DNA of 36,037 nt, from the NCBI RefSeq assembly GCF_003429085.1, contig NZ_QVTC01000057.1, positions 1 through 36,037 of the forward strand, written 5' to 3'. The position numbers and the translations under genes were made by a program. The first letter of the stretch is position 1, and the number at the start of each line of letters is the position of its first letter. This document shows, in pieces, positions 15,642 to 23,206 of this stretch. Source of the DNA: Bacillus sp. V59.32b. Lineage in GTDB: Bacteria; Bacillota; Bacilli; Bacillales; DSM-1321. The notes beneath the pieces are model-generated. The model made no database searches. It was not told the DNA's origin and worked only from the letters and a program-made list of their open reading frames with translations.

Positions 15642-15680
15642 CAAAAGAAAAAACAGGATGCAACCGATTGTTGCACCCTG
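15642..15680 (-). terminator. Minus-strand terminator of an uncharacterised mini-locus
   Basis: Read on the minus strand, CAGGGTGCAAC-AATCG-GTTGCATCCTG (15680-15654; 11 bp with one mismatch) is followed by TTTTTTCTTTTG. A clear terminator with no intact annotated gene upstream, it implies that the minus-strand frames at 15696-15999 are or were transcribed. Confidence 0.75.
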
Positions 15681-15695
15681 CCTCGAAAAAAGGGT

Positions 15696-15797
15696 TCAGC
15701 TTCTAATTATACGTCTGTTACAGGTAGAATGCTCTTTAATCAACACCTCATTTACAATTGTAAAATTGGTTTATGACTTTTTGAGTTTTTCATCCAT
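15696..15797 (-). pseudogene. Small minus-strand frame interrupted by TAA
   Basis: AGGAG (15811-15807) is 9 bases before ATG 15797. The frame gives MDEKLKKS and then TAA at 15773-15771. It continues in the same frame for 24 more sense codons (ending KEHSTCNRRIIRS) to TGA at 15696. Either it is a genuine 8-residue peptide or a 33-residue gene broken by one stop. I recognise no family. Confidence 0.4.
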
Positions 15798-15828
15798 CGC
15801 AACCATCTCCTATATCTTTAAAGTCTCA

Positions 15829-15999
15829 TCAACTTAAAAAGCATATTCGATAGTGATTCTGAATGATTGTTCCGCCAGAACGTGCAAAGCGATCATCCCC
15901 TTGCAGTATAACGTTTTTTGAAGCCTTCTTGGTCGTTTCAGCTAATATGTCTTTAACTGACACCCCATTTACAGTATGATGTTTTAAATCAATTGTAAT
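15829..15999 (-). pseudogene. Small protein frame with ATT in place of a start codon
   Basis: A 56-codon frame on the minus strand containing TIDLKHHTVNGVSVKDILAE, then GDDRFARSGGTIIQNHY. It looks like real coding sequence: balanced charge, no low-complexity bias. AAGAAGGGG (16014-16006) ends 6 bases before codon ATT at 15999-15997, exactly where a start codon should be. No ATG, GTG or TTG is in frame nearby. Either an ATG mutated to ATT and the gene is dead, or it uses the rare ATT start. Followed by the interrupted frame and a terminator. Family not recognised. Confidence 0.5.
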
Positions 16000-16144
16000 G
16001 AAGAACCCCTTCTTCTCTAATTATCATGCACTGATTGTTTCGTTTTATTTATGGGTAATCATGGAACTTGATGAAGATTTAATGCATATCTGTACCCTGT
16101 TTTGTTAAAATGTAAGGAACATATAAACAGAAAGGATTGTTGGC

Positions 16145-16885
16145 ATGTCCTTATTACATATAAATCAGCTTGTGGGAGGTTATACCAAGGCTCCCGTTTT
16201 AAAAGGCATCAGCTTTGATATCCAGCCAAATGAGCTCGTCGGACTCATCGGTCTAAATGGTGCGGGAAAAAGTACAACCATAAAGCATATTATTGGCCTG
16301 ATGGAGCCGAAAGCAGGCAGCATTTCCATTAACAGAAAATCATTTGCCGACGATCCTGATGAATACAGAAAGCAGTTTACATATGTTCCTGAGACACCGA
16401 TTTTGTATGATGAATTGACGCTTGAGGAGCATTTGCGGTTAACGGCAATGGCATATGGCTTGGATGAACAGGTTTATAAGAGCAGAATAGGACAGCTTCT
16501 GAAGGAATTTCGGATGGAAAAAAGACTTTCGTGGTTTCCTGCTCACTTTTCCAAAGGAATGAAGCAAAAAGTCATGATTATGTGTGCTTTTTTAGTCCAG
16601 CCTTCCTTATATATTGTCGATGAACCGTTTCTGGGACTTGATCCGCTCGGAATCCAGTCGCTTTTGGATTTGATGAAAAAAATGAAGGACGAGGGTGCCG
16701 GCATTCTCATGTCGACGCATATCCTCGCAACAGCGGAACGATATTGTGATTCTTTCATTATTTTGCATAACGGGGAAATCCGCGCCAAAGGAAATCTTGA
16801 GCAATTGCGCGAGCAGTTTTCAATGCCGGGTGCGACACTCGATGATCTGTATATTCAATTGACGAAGGAAGATAACCATGAATAG
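16145..16885 (+). CDS. ecsA: ABC transporter ATP-binding protein EcsA
   Basis: ATPase subunit of the Ecs transporter, 246 residues, cytoplasmic. Walker A GLNGAGKST (36-44), signature FSKGMKQ (135-141), Walker B SLYIVDEP (154-161) and switch His192 are intact. In B. subtilis, loss of ecsA impairs exoprotein secretion, competence and intramembrane proteolysis by RasP; the transported substrate is unresolved. AAAGGA lies about 10 bases before the ATG. The stop overlaps the ecsB start by 8 bases. No good -35/-10 pair was found in the 571-base upstream gap. Confidence 0.95.
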   Translation: MSLLHINQLVGGYTKAPVLKGISFDIQPNELVGLIGLNGAGKSTTIKHIIGLMEPKAGSISINRKSFADDPDEYRKQFTYVPETPILYDELTLEEHLRLTAMAYGLDEQVYKSRIGQLLKEFRMEKRLSWFPAHFSKGMKQKVMIMCAFLVQPSLYIVDEPFLGLDPLGIQSLLDLMKKMKDEGAGILMSTHILATAERYCDSFIILHNGEIRAKGNLEQLREQFSMPGATLDDLYIQLTKEDNHE

Positions 16886-18086
16886 CCAGAGGCTGTGGGG
16901 AGAACGAGCCAGGAGCTTCAGCAAAGAGTTGCAAAAATATTTACGTTACATCTTTAACGGACATTTTTTATTGGTACTCGTTTTTGCAATCGGAGGTCTT
17001 ACATTTTACTACAGTGAATGGGTAAAAACGCTAAACAGCGATTTCCCTGCAGAAATCATCATGGCAATCGTAATCGGAATACTAGTCGCAAAGAGCCCGA
17101 TTTATACCTTTTTTAAAGAAGCGGATATGGTTTTTTTACTGCCACTTGAAACAAAATTGCAAAGCTATTTTTCCAAATCAATCGTTTTGAGCCTAGTCAT
17201 TCAGGGATATATTCTTTTAATGGTATTTGCAGCCTTTTTGCCTATGTTCTCAAAGGTAACCGGTGCAGGCCTTGCTGATTTTGGTTTGATGTTTGCCGTG
17301 ATTTTGCTGATCAAATATTTGAACTTGCAGATTCGCTGGCATGTATTGAAATTCCAAGAAAATTCAACACTGTGGACAGATGGGGTTCTTCGACTAGTTA
17401 TTAATATTTTTCTGCTTTACTTTATCTTCTCACATTCTGCCATGATTTTTCCAATCGTGACAGGGCTTTTGTTAGTGCTGCTATGGCTTTATTACCGGAA
17501 CGCGACGCAGAAAAAGGGGATAAAGTGGGAGCGGCTGATTGAGTTAGAAGCAAAACGGCTTATGTCCTTCTACCGGGTTGCCAATTTGTTCACAGATGTG
17601 CCAAAGCTAAGGGACAATGTTTCCAGAAGAAGATGGCTTGACCCACTGCTTAGGTTCATTCCGTATAATCGAGACTCGTCTTATCAATTCTTATATGCCC
17701 GCACCCTGCTTAGGGCAAATGATTATCTTGGGTTGTTAATCCGTTTAACGATTATTGGTTCATTTGTGCTTGCTGCTGTTTCGATATTGTGGGCTAAGCT
17801 TTTAGTTATCCTGCTTTTTCTGTATATGACCGGCTTGCAGCTGCTTCCTGTCTGGAGGCAGCATGAAATGAAAATTTGGGTGTCTTTATATCCGTTACCT
17901 GAAGAGCTGCGTAGGAAAGCGGTCATTCAATTGATTTCGATTCTGCTGTTGATTGAAAGCCTGGTATTCTTTGCTGTTGCGCTTTTCACAGGAGGCCTGC
18001 TCTATGGTGCAGCTTCTTTTGCGCTCGGAATCGGTTTTATTATTCTCTTTCAGGCATACGCTAAAAATAGAATGGAGAAATTTTGA
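16878..18086 (+). CDS. ecsB: Ecs transporter membrane subunit EcsB
   Basis: Polytopic partner of EcsA, 402 residues. Hydrophobic segments lie at about 29-49, 60-76, 107-125, 132-150, 175-202, 288-325 and 351-395, separated by a basic central loop (LIELEAKRLMSFYRVANLF). The pattern fits the EcsB family (408 residues in B. subtilis). Overlap with ecsA implies translational coupling. A strong terminator follows at once, which separates it from ecsC. Confidence 0.93.
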   Translation: MNSQRLWGERARSFSKELQKYLRYIFNGHFLLVLVFAIGGLTFYYSEWVKTLNSDFPAEIIMAIVIGILVAKSPIYTFFKEADMVFLLPLETKLQSYFSKSIVLSLVIQGYILLMVFAAFLPMFSKVTGAGLADFGLMFAVILLIKYLNLQIRWHVLKFQENSTLWTDGVLRLVINIFLLYFIFSHSAMIFPIVTGLLLVLLWLYYRNATQKKGIKWERLIELEAKRLMSFYRVANLFTDVPKLRDNVSRRRWLDPLLRFIPYNRDSSYQFLYARTLLRANDYLGLLIRLTIIGSFVLAAVSILWAKLLVILLFLYMTGLQLLPVWRQHEMKIWVSLYPLPEELRRKAVIQLISILLLIESLVFFAVALFTGGLLYGAASFALGIGFIILFQAYAKNRMEKF

Positions 18087-18095
18087 GAGGAGGGA

Positions 18096-18120
18096 CCCTG
18101 TTTTTTAAACAGGGTTTTTT
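18096..18120 (+). terminator. Terminator of ecsAB
   Basis: CCCTGTTT (18096-18103), loop TTT, AAACAGGG (18107-18114), then T6. Confidence 0.88.
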
Positions 18121-18160
18121 CTAAAAAGATAAGAAAGTATAACTTTTTAATTTTGATGGA

Positions 18161-18406
18161 TGTCTAGCTACAGCGCCCAGCCCCTCGGACTTGCACAGGA
18201 TGTGCTGGCGTCGGCGTTTGCCACACGATGTGGCAGATTTTAGCCGAGGTTCCTCTAATGCCAAACCACTGTTTTACTTTAGGAACTCTCCTCCTCGCGG
18301 TTCGTCTTATGCCTGTCGGAGGCCCACAGGATGTGGGTCAGAACGACGAAGACATAACGATATGGCCGTCTTAGTCGTTCTTCTTGCAGGGCGCTTGCGC
18401 TTTTCT
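18161..18406 (+). repeat. Dispersed intergenic repeat, long copy (upstream of ecsC)
   Basis: Begins TGTCTAGCTACAGCGCC and ends GGGCGCTTGCGCTTTTCT. It shares with the copy at 23048-23188 the two ends plus internal blocks (ACGATGTGGCAGATTTTAG, CGGTTCGTCTTATGCCTGT). AGCGCC near the left end and GGCGCT near the right end can pair. I recognise similar TGTCTAG...GGCGCTTGCGC elements from Bacillus intergenic DNA. This copy has about 100 extra bases, including a GCCCACAGGATGTGGGT palindromic insert. It lies between the ecsAB terminator and the ribosome binding site of ecsC. Confidence 0.75.
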
Positions 18407-18428
18407 CCAGAAGGGGGCCCCTCGCCGG

Positions 18429-19142
18429 ATGGATACGTATGAACAGGCTGCATTAGCAGATGTAGAGGTATGGAAAAAGAAATTGATGAAGAAGTCAGGG
18501 AAGTTTAGCAGGGTGTCAAAAAAAGCCCAGAATAAAATCAGTGGAGTGATCCCGGATAAAGTCCACGAAGTCATCACAGACAGCATGAAAAGTCTTGTGA
18601 CCGGCGTGCTTGCAGGCTCCGAATATATCCACAAGGAAAAAGACGTATCCATGCTTTCCTTTGAGCAAAAGGAGAAATGGGTCAGGGAAAAAATCGACAC
18701 ATATAAAAAGACCGCTACCGTCGAAGGTGCCGGAACCGGTGCTGGAGGAATTTTTCTGGGACTGGCGGATTTCCCCTTATTATTAAGCATCAAGATGAAG
18801 TTTCTCTTTGAGGCGGTTCACCTATATGGTTTTGATGTTAAGGAATTTGAAGAGCGGATTTTCATTCTGTATGTTTTCCAGCTTGCATTTTCGAGCGATG
18901 AAAAAAAGCAGGAAACGCTTTTCCTGCTTGAAAATTGGGATGAACAGAAAGAAAAACTGACAGAGCTGGACTGGCAGACGTTTCAGCAGGAATACAGAGA
19001 TTATATCGATTTAGTGAAAATGCTGCAGCTCGTACCGGGAATCGGAGCAGTGGTCGGCGCTTACGCCAATTATAATCTTCTTCAGCATCTGGGTGAAACG
19101 GTGATGAATTGTTGTAGGATGCGGTTGTTGAACGGAGGATAA
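18429..19142 (+). CDS. ecsC: EcsC family protein
   Basis: 237-residue protein associated with the Ecs operon; function unknown. It has a basic, helical N-terminal part (EVWKKKLMKKSGKF), then the hallmark Gly-rich segment VEGAGTGAGGIFLGLADF, a hydrophobic stretch PLLLSIKMKFLFEAV, and a second Gly/Ala-rich segment VPGIGAVVGAYANYN near the C-terminus. Length and motifs match B. subtilis EcsC (236). I chose ATG 18429 (MDTYEQAAL) as in the family; the frame is open to 18384, but that part is the repeat. AAGGGGG lies 11 bases upstream. Unlike a tight ecsABC operon, a terminator and a repeat separate ecsC from ecsB. Confidence 0.9.
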   Translation: MDTYEQAALADVEVWKKKLMKKSGKFSRVSKKAQNKISGVIPDKVHEVITDSMKSLVTGVLAGSEYIHKEKDVSMLSFEQKEKWVREKIDTYKKTATVEGAGTGAGGIFLGLADFPLLLSIKMKFLFEAVHLYGFDVKEFEERIFILYVFQLAFSSDEKKQETLFLLENWDEQKEKLTELDWQTFQQEYRDYIDLVKMLQLVPGIGAVVGAYANYNLLQHLGETVMNCCRMRLLNGG

Positions 19143-19174
19143 AAAAGAGGGGAAGGATAGCCTTCTCCTCTTTT
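19143..19174. terminator. Bidirectional terminator between ecsC and yhaA
   Basis: AAAAGAGGGGAAGG (19143-19156) pairs with CCTTCTCCTCTTTT (19161-19174) with one G-T pair and a 4-base loop. A/T tails on both sides serve the convergent genes. Confidence 0.82.
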
Positions 19175-19189
19175 AACTCGTCCATTTGT

Positions 19190-20404
19190 TTACCCATTGA
19201 TCTTTGCTGTAACCCCGGGTGTATTCAAATGTTGCTTTTGATAAGTAATGGCAGCGGTTCCTAATGTTTTCGCTGCAATGAGCATTGCTTTCTCGTCAAA
19301 GTCAAATTTAGGATGATGGTGCGGATATATAATTTCCACGCCTTCAGCCAGTGCACCGGTAAAGAAAAAGGTGCCTTTGACATTCTGTAGATAGTAAGCG
19401 AAGTCCTCCCCGCCCATTTCAGGTTCTATTTCTTCGATGGCCGTAACTTCATCGACCATCTTCGCACTCTCAATCACATGCTTTGTTTCTTCATTGTGAG
19501 GTATCACGGCTGGATAGCCGCGGAAAAACTCATATTCATATGAACAGTTGGCTGCCATGCAGATGCCACCCACTATCTTTTCGATCTCTGCTTCAATAAA
19601 ATCCTGTACATCTTCTTTAAAGGTCCGAACGGTTCCAACCAGCTTTACTTTATCAGCAATGATATTGAAAGCATTTTCCGCTACAAACGAAGCTACAGTC
19701 ACGACAGCGGAATCGATGGGGCTGACTCTGCGGCTGACAATTTGTTGAAGAGCAATGACGAGCTGGGATGCTGTTACAATCGCATCATTTGTTTTATGTG
19801 GTTGAGCGCCGTGTCCGCCCCTGCCCTGGATTTGAATTTCAAATCGATCGGCCGCCGCCATGAACGGACCGAAGCGGTATTGGATCGTACCAGTCGGGGC
19901 TGTCGCCCATAAGTGGGTGCCGAATATGGCTTCAACCCCATCAAGACAGCCATCTTCAATCATCGGCCTTGCCCCGCCAGGAGCATATTCTTCAGCATGC
20001 TGATGGATGAAAACATATTCACCTACTAGCTCATCCTTTAATTCATGAATGGCCTTTGCCAGCATGAGGAGGGTAGCGGTGTGCCCATCATGCCCGCATG
20101 CATGCATAATCCCGGGGACTGTCGACTTATACGGAACATCCTTTTCATCCTGAATTGGCAACGCGTCAAAATCGGCTCGTAACGCCACTGTTTTCCCGGG
20201 CTTTGAACCCTGGATTCTGGCAACCACACCATTCCCACCGACTCCCGTACGGATTTCAATTCCAAGCGCATTGTAAAATTCAGCTATATACGCGGCTGTT
20301 TTAGTTTCCTTAAATGATAATTCCGGGTGTTGGTGAAGATAGCGGCGAATCGAGACCATATCGTCGAATGACTCTTCAAGAAGCTTATGTAATTCATTGA
20401 TCAT
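19190..20404 (-). CDS. yhaA: M20 family amidohydrolase YhaA
   Basis: Zinc-dependent peptidase/amidohydrolase of the N-acyl-L-amino acid amidohydrolase/carboxypeptidase group, 404 residues, cytoplasmic. Motifs in order: HQHPELSFKE near residue 24, HACGHDGHTA (metal-binding Cys, His) near 105, HQHAEE (catalytic Glu) near 139, GRGGHGAQPH in the dimerisation lid, and the C-terminal metal-binding HHHPKFDFDE. All are intact. AAGGGGG precedes ATG 20404. The transporter yhfA lies upstream on the same strand, suggesting import then deacylation or hydrolysis of an N-acylated amino acid or dipeptide; the actual substrate is unknown. Confidence 0.9.
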   Translation of the reverse strand: MINELHKLLEESFDDMVSIRRYLHQHPELSFKETKTAAYIAEFYNALGIEIRTGVGGNGVVARIQGSKPGKTVALRADFDALPIQDEKDVPYKSTVPGIMHACGHDGHTATLLMLAKAIHELKDELVGEYVFIHQHAEEYAPGGARPMIEDGCLDGVEAIFGTHLWATAPTGTIQYRFGPFMAAADRFEIQIQGRGGHGAQPHKTNDAIVTASQLVIALQQIVSRRVSPIDSAVVTVASFVAENAFNIIADKVKLVGTVRTFKEDVQDFIEAEIEKIVGGICMAANCSYEYEFFRGYPAVIPHNEETKHVIESAKMVDEVTAIEEIEPEMGGEDFAYYLQNVKGTFFFTGALAEGVEIIYPHHHPKFDFDEKAMLIAAKTLGTAAITYQKQHLNTPGVTAKING

Positions 20405-20473
20405 GACAGGAAAACCCCCTTATCTTTAATTATTGAAATATTTAAATAATTATACCATAAGGGGGTGAAAAGG

Positions 20474-20539
20474 ATGCTTTTTAGAGGGATATTTGATGGT
20501 GATTGTCACGAATGTAGGGAAGTAGCCTATTTTGCTTGA
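20474..20539 (+). CDS. Candidate 21-residue peptide
   Basis: The frame MLFRGIFDGDCHECREVAY.. (21 residues) is preceded by AAGGGGGTGAAAAGG, a good ribosome binding site. It contains a CHEC pair. No promoter or family is evident, and the ribosome-site-like bases may be there by chance. Low confidence. Confidence 0.2.
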   Translation: MLFRGIFDGDCHECREVAYFA

Positions 20540-20603
20540 TTTTATTGGTTTTTAGTATAGGTTATTTACAATAATTAACATATTATAGATTCAGTAATTT
20601 GAT

Positions 20604-20680
20604 TTAAGCGGAAAAATGGCCACTTAAGCGAAACTACAGTCTCTTTAATCGAAAACCGCAATGATTCAAGCGAAACTTAA
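20604..20680 (+). repeat. Four degenerate tandem units around TTAAGCGAAA
   Basis: TTAAGCG or a one-base variant occurs at 20604, 20624, 20645 (TTAATCG) and 20666 (TCAAGCG), each followed by GAAA or AAA. The period is 20-21 bases. Such strings occur in other Bacillus intergenic regions as I recall. Confidence 0.55.
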
Positions 20681-20725
20681 TTTCCAGTCTTAGCCGGCCG
20701 ATTTCGTGAGGCCGGCATTATTTAA

Positions 20726-22120
20726 TTAGATTAAAAACATCGCCACAATCGTCGTGACCACCAGCCCAATCGTTACGGGCAGGATATTTCGTCTCGCCAG
20801 TTCAAAAGGATCAACATTACAGATAGCGGCAGCTGGAATAAGGGCCCATGGAATGATTGTCCCGCCTCCGACCCAAATCGCGGAAATCTGTCCTAATGCT
20901 GTTAGTGTCGCAGCTCCACCGTCCATTCCTGTTGAGAAAAGATTCGCAACTGATCCGGCGAGGGAAATCCCGGAAAAGCCGGATCCATCCAGCCCGGTAA
21001 TCGCGCCGATAGATGTTAGGGTCACGGCGGCAACTTCCTTTGTTAATGGGACGGAATGGGCCAGAGCCACACCCAGGTCATTGACGATTCCTTGTGAGAT
21101 TTCTGGCAAATACCCACCGATGATTTTCGTGAATCCAGCGTCGCCTAAATAAAAGAATGCCGCAATCGGGATGACGGGCCCGAATACTTTAAACCCGAAT
21201 TGAAATCCTTCGATTAAATAGCCTGTCACCTTTTCCAATCCGTGATGGTTGTGGGCAGTGAGCGAGAGTATTAGCAAGATAAAGACGGAAGTGCCTCCGA
21301 TCAACGCGGTAGCGTCTCCACCCTGAAGATTCAACGTTAGCATCGCTACTACATCAAGCGCAAAGGCAAGAGGTATGAGAAAGGCAAAGAATTTCTTTTT
21401 TCCTGATGATAATAGGGAGTGATCTACATCGGTATCTGTCTCTGTTATCTTGGAGAAAGGCTTATCCTGTAGTTTTCCACGTTTCATGTCCCGTTTTAAG
21501 AATAAAAAGGCCGTGACCGTCGTGACGAGCCCCATCGTGATGACAAGCGGTATACTCGCGGTTATAACATCACCGACTGGTAGAGAAGCGGCGTCTGCGG
21601 TTAGTTTTGGTGCGGCCTGTATAATAAAATCCCCTGATAATGCAATTCCGTGGCCGAACAGGTTCATCGCCATGGCAACGCCTAAAGCTGGAAGACCGAC
21701 TCTGATCGCAACCGGAAGCAGCACCGCACCTAAAAGGGCAACAGCAGGAGACGGCCAGAAAAACCAGGAAATAACCATCATTAGAATCCCGATCACCCAA
21801 TAGGCGAGGGCCGGTGTGCGAATGAATTTTGCGAAAGGAGAAATCATTGCATCATTGATTCCGGTCTTGGTTAAAACACGGCTCATGGCAACGATGATCG
21901 ATATAACGAGGATTGTCGGCAGCAACTCAGTAATCGCATAGATAAAACTGTTGAAAATGCCGCTGATCGAGCCCGAAAAGCTGCCGGTAGCGGTAATGGC
22001 CAAGGTGAAAATTCCGATAATGCAGATCAATGTCGTATCGCGGCGCATCACCATAAAACCGATAATTAACACAATAAACAGTACGTAAATCCAATGGAGG
22101 GCCAATAATTCGACTCCCAT
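20726..22120 (-). CDS. yhfA: Putative transporter YhfA
   Basis: Polytopic membrane protein of 464 residues with some 11-12 hydrophobic segments. It is rich in Gly and Ser-Gly turns (FGHGIALSGDF, TGLDGSGFSGISLAGS, WVGGGTIIPW) in two re-entrant-like regions, the style of the ion-transporter superfamily of secondary carriers. Length matches B. subtilis YhfA, which holds the same place next to yhaA. GAGGAGG lies 7 bases before ATG 22120. Substrate unknown; the neighbouring M20 amidohydrolase suggests an acylated amino acid, peptide or organic acid. Confidence 0.78.
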   Translation of the reverse strand: MGVELLALHWIYVLFIVLIIGFMVMRRDTTLICIIGIFTLAITATGSFSGSISGIFNSFIYAITELLPTILVISIIVAMSRVLTKTGINDAMISPFAKFIRTPALAYWVIGILMMVISWFFWPSPAVALLGAVLLPVAIRVGLPALGVAMAMNLFGHGIALSGDFIIQAAPKLTADAASLPVGDVITASIPLVITMGLVTTVTAFLFLKRDMKRGKLQDKPFSKITETDTDVDHSLLSSGKKKFFAFLIPLAFALDVVAMLTLNLQGGDATALIGGTSVFILLILSLTAHNHHGLEKVTGYLIEGFQFGFKVFGPVIPIAAFFYLGDAGFTKIIGGYLPEISQGIVNDLGVALAHSVPLTKEVAAVTLTSIGAITGLDGSGFSGISLAGSVANLFSTGMDGGAATLTALGQISAIWVGGGTIIPWALIPAAAICNVDPFELARRNILPVTIGLVVTTIVAMFLI

Positions 22121-22221
22121 CCTGTTTCCTCCTCTCAGATAAAAGCATAGACAGATGCCTACCCTTATTACAGAATATGACGGCTGCCCGAGTTTAGTGA
22201 GAGGAAGGAAGAGAAAAATAA

Positions 22222-22249
22222 CGGCTCATTCAGTTGAAAGAATGAGCCG
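22222..22249 (-). terminator. Terminator of hmoB
   Basis: CGGCTCATTC (22222-22231) and GAATGAGCCG (22240-22249) form a perfect 10-bp stem with an 8-base loop. On the minus strand it is followed by TTATTTTTC. Confidence 0.82.
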
Positions 22250-22264
22250 CTTATACTTGGTATT

Positions 22265-22777
22265 CTATTTTTCTTCGTCAGCTGACAAGGAATACTGGGT
22301 GATATATGAGGAGCCTGAGAAGATTTTTTTGTTGAAATCTACGTTTTCACTGGCCGGTTTTTTGTGAGCTTCTGTATAGGAGCTCGAGGTTTGCCAGTTA
22401 TTAAAGGCTATTTGGCTTTCCCACTGCGTGAAAATCACATAGGTGTCAGAATTTATCGGCCGAAGCACGCGGACGGCAATGAAACCGGGTTCCTTCTCAA
22501 TTAAACCTACCCTGTTTTTAAAACGGAATTCGAAGGCTGGGCGATCTTCATCTGTAACAGGGATGTTATTCATAACAACAAAGCCTGCCTCTTGGATCCC
22601 TCCTTTAGAATCAATGACTTCGAATTTACGTGGGGAATTAAAGACGGTTTTTCCGTTTGTTTCATGAAGAAGAAGGGAATTTTCAGCATTTTGCATTAAG
22701 AACATTTTTTCATTGGGGTGCTTTTCTTTTTTGATTTTTAAAAACTCATAGGTTCCCGTTGTCATATAGATATTCAT
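22265..22777 (-). CDS. hmoB: Heme-degrading monooxygenase HmoB
   Basis: Breaks down heme with release of iron; cytoplasmic, 170 residues. The C-terminal half is an antibiotic-biosynthesis-monooxygenase (ABM) domain: FEFRFKNRVGLIEKEPGF, VRVLRPINSDTYVIFTQWES, FNNWQTSSSYTEAHKK, with the conserved W-x-S-x-x-x-x-x-W and final His. The N-terminal half (MNIYMTTGTYEFLKIKKEKH) matches the extra domain of HmoB (YhgC). I chose ATG 22777 because GAGGTGA lies just upstream and the protein then matches the family length; the frame is open 192 bases further but contains the promoter region. It neighbours hemEHY, linking heme synthesis and turnover. Confidence 0.9.
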   Translation of the reverse strand: MNIYMTTGTYEFLKIKKEKHPNEKMFLMQNAENSLLLHETNGKTVFNSPRKFEVIDSKGGIQEAGFVVMNNIPVTDEDRPAFEFRFKNRVGLIEKEPGFIAVRVLRPINSDTYVIFTQWESQIAFNNWQTSSSYTEAHKKPASENVDFNKKIFSGSSYITQYSLSADEEK

Positions 22778-23206
22778 TTTTTCACCTCTTAAGTTCAGTC
22801 TATCATTATATTTTACCCAAGATAGTCTTAGTTTTTCCTCTTTTCCGAATAGGGTAAACCAGACTGGGTAAAAAACGGCGATTTTTTGACAATTTCCGCT
22901 GTTTTCTATACATCTTTCGGAGAAAAGGCTATAGTAAAACAGAATATATTTGAAAAATATGGACTGCATGCTATAAGCTATGTAAGGATATTATTATGAA
23001 TTAGATTTTTTATTTAAAAGAAAGTAAATTTTTTAAATTTAGAAAGGTGTCTAGATACAGCGCCTAGCCTCGACGCACAGGACGTGGCGATTTTAGTCGG
23101 CCTCGAAACCAATGTGGTGGCTGGAGAACTGCCTCCTAGCGGTTCGTCTTATGCCTGTAAGGGCTGCTCAAGGCGCTTGCGCTTTTCTTCTGAAAGGTGG
23201 ATATAA
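22778..23206. other. Divergent intergenic region between hmoB and hemE
   Basis: Holds a -10 TATAAT for hmoB on the minus strand (22810-22805, -35 weak), a perfect TTGACA at 22886-22891 on the plus strand with TATACA 15 bp later (short spacing, uncertain hemE promoter), and the short copy of the dispersed repeat. pbpF, which sits here in B. subtilis, is absent. Confidence 0.5.
23048..23188 (+). repeat. Dispersed intergenic repeat, short copy (upstream of hemE)
   Basis: Begins TGTCTAGATACAGCGCC and ends AGGCGCTTGCGCTTTTCT, 141 bases. It shares blocks with the copy at 18161-18406, including CGGTTCGTCTTATGCCTGT. It ends 18 bases before the ATG of hemE, and the hemE ribosome binding site (GAAAGGTGG) follows directly. 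Same orientation relative to the downstream gene as the ecsC copy. Confidence 0.75.

Larger units (their letters stand above)
20405..20725. other. Intergenic region between yhfA and yhaA
   Basis: Contains an extended -10 promoter element for yhaA (TGGTATAAT on the minus strand, TATAAT at 20454-20449), a 21-codon plus-strand frame at 20474-20539, and four degenerate TTAAGCG-type units at 20604-20672. Next to yhfA are GCCGGCC/GGCCGGC arms (20693-20699, 20710-20716) that form a 7-bp hairpin without a T run. Confidence 0.5.

Noticed and set aside
15637-15837. 66-codon plus-strand frame
   Set aside because: It runs against the better-formed minus-strand frames and through the minus-strand terminator, has no ribosome binding site and unnatural composition.
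22886-22912. TTGACA ... TATACA as the hemE promoter
   Set aside because: The spacer is only 15 bp and the position is about 300 bases before hemE; kept as a possibility in the region note but not called.
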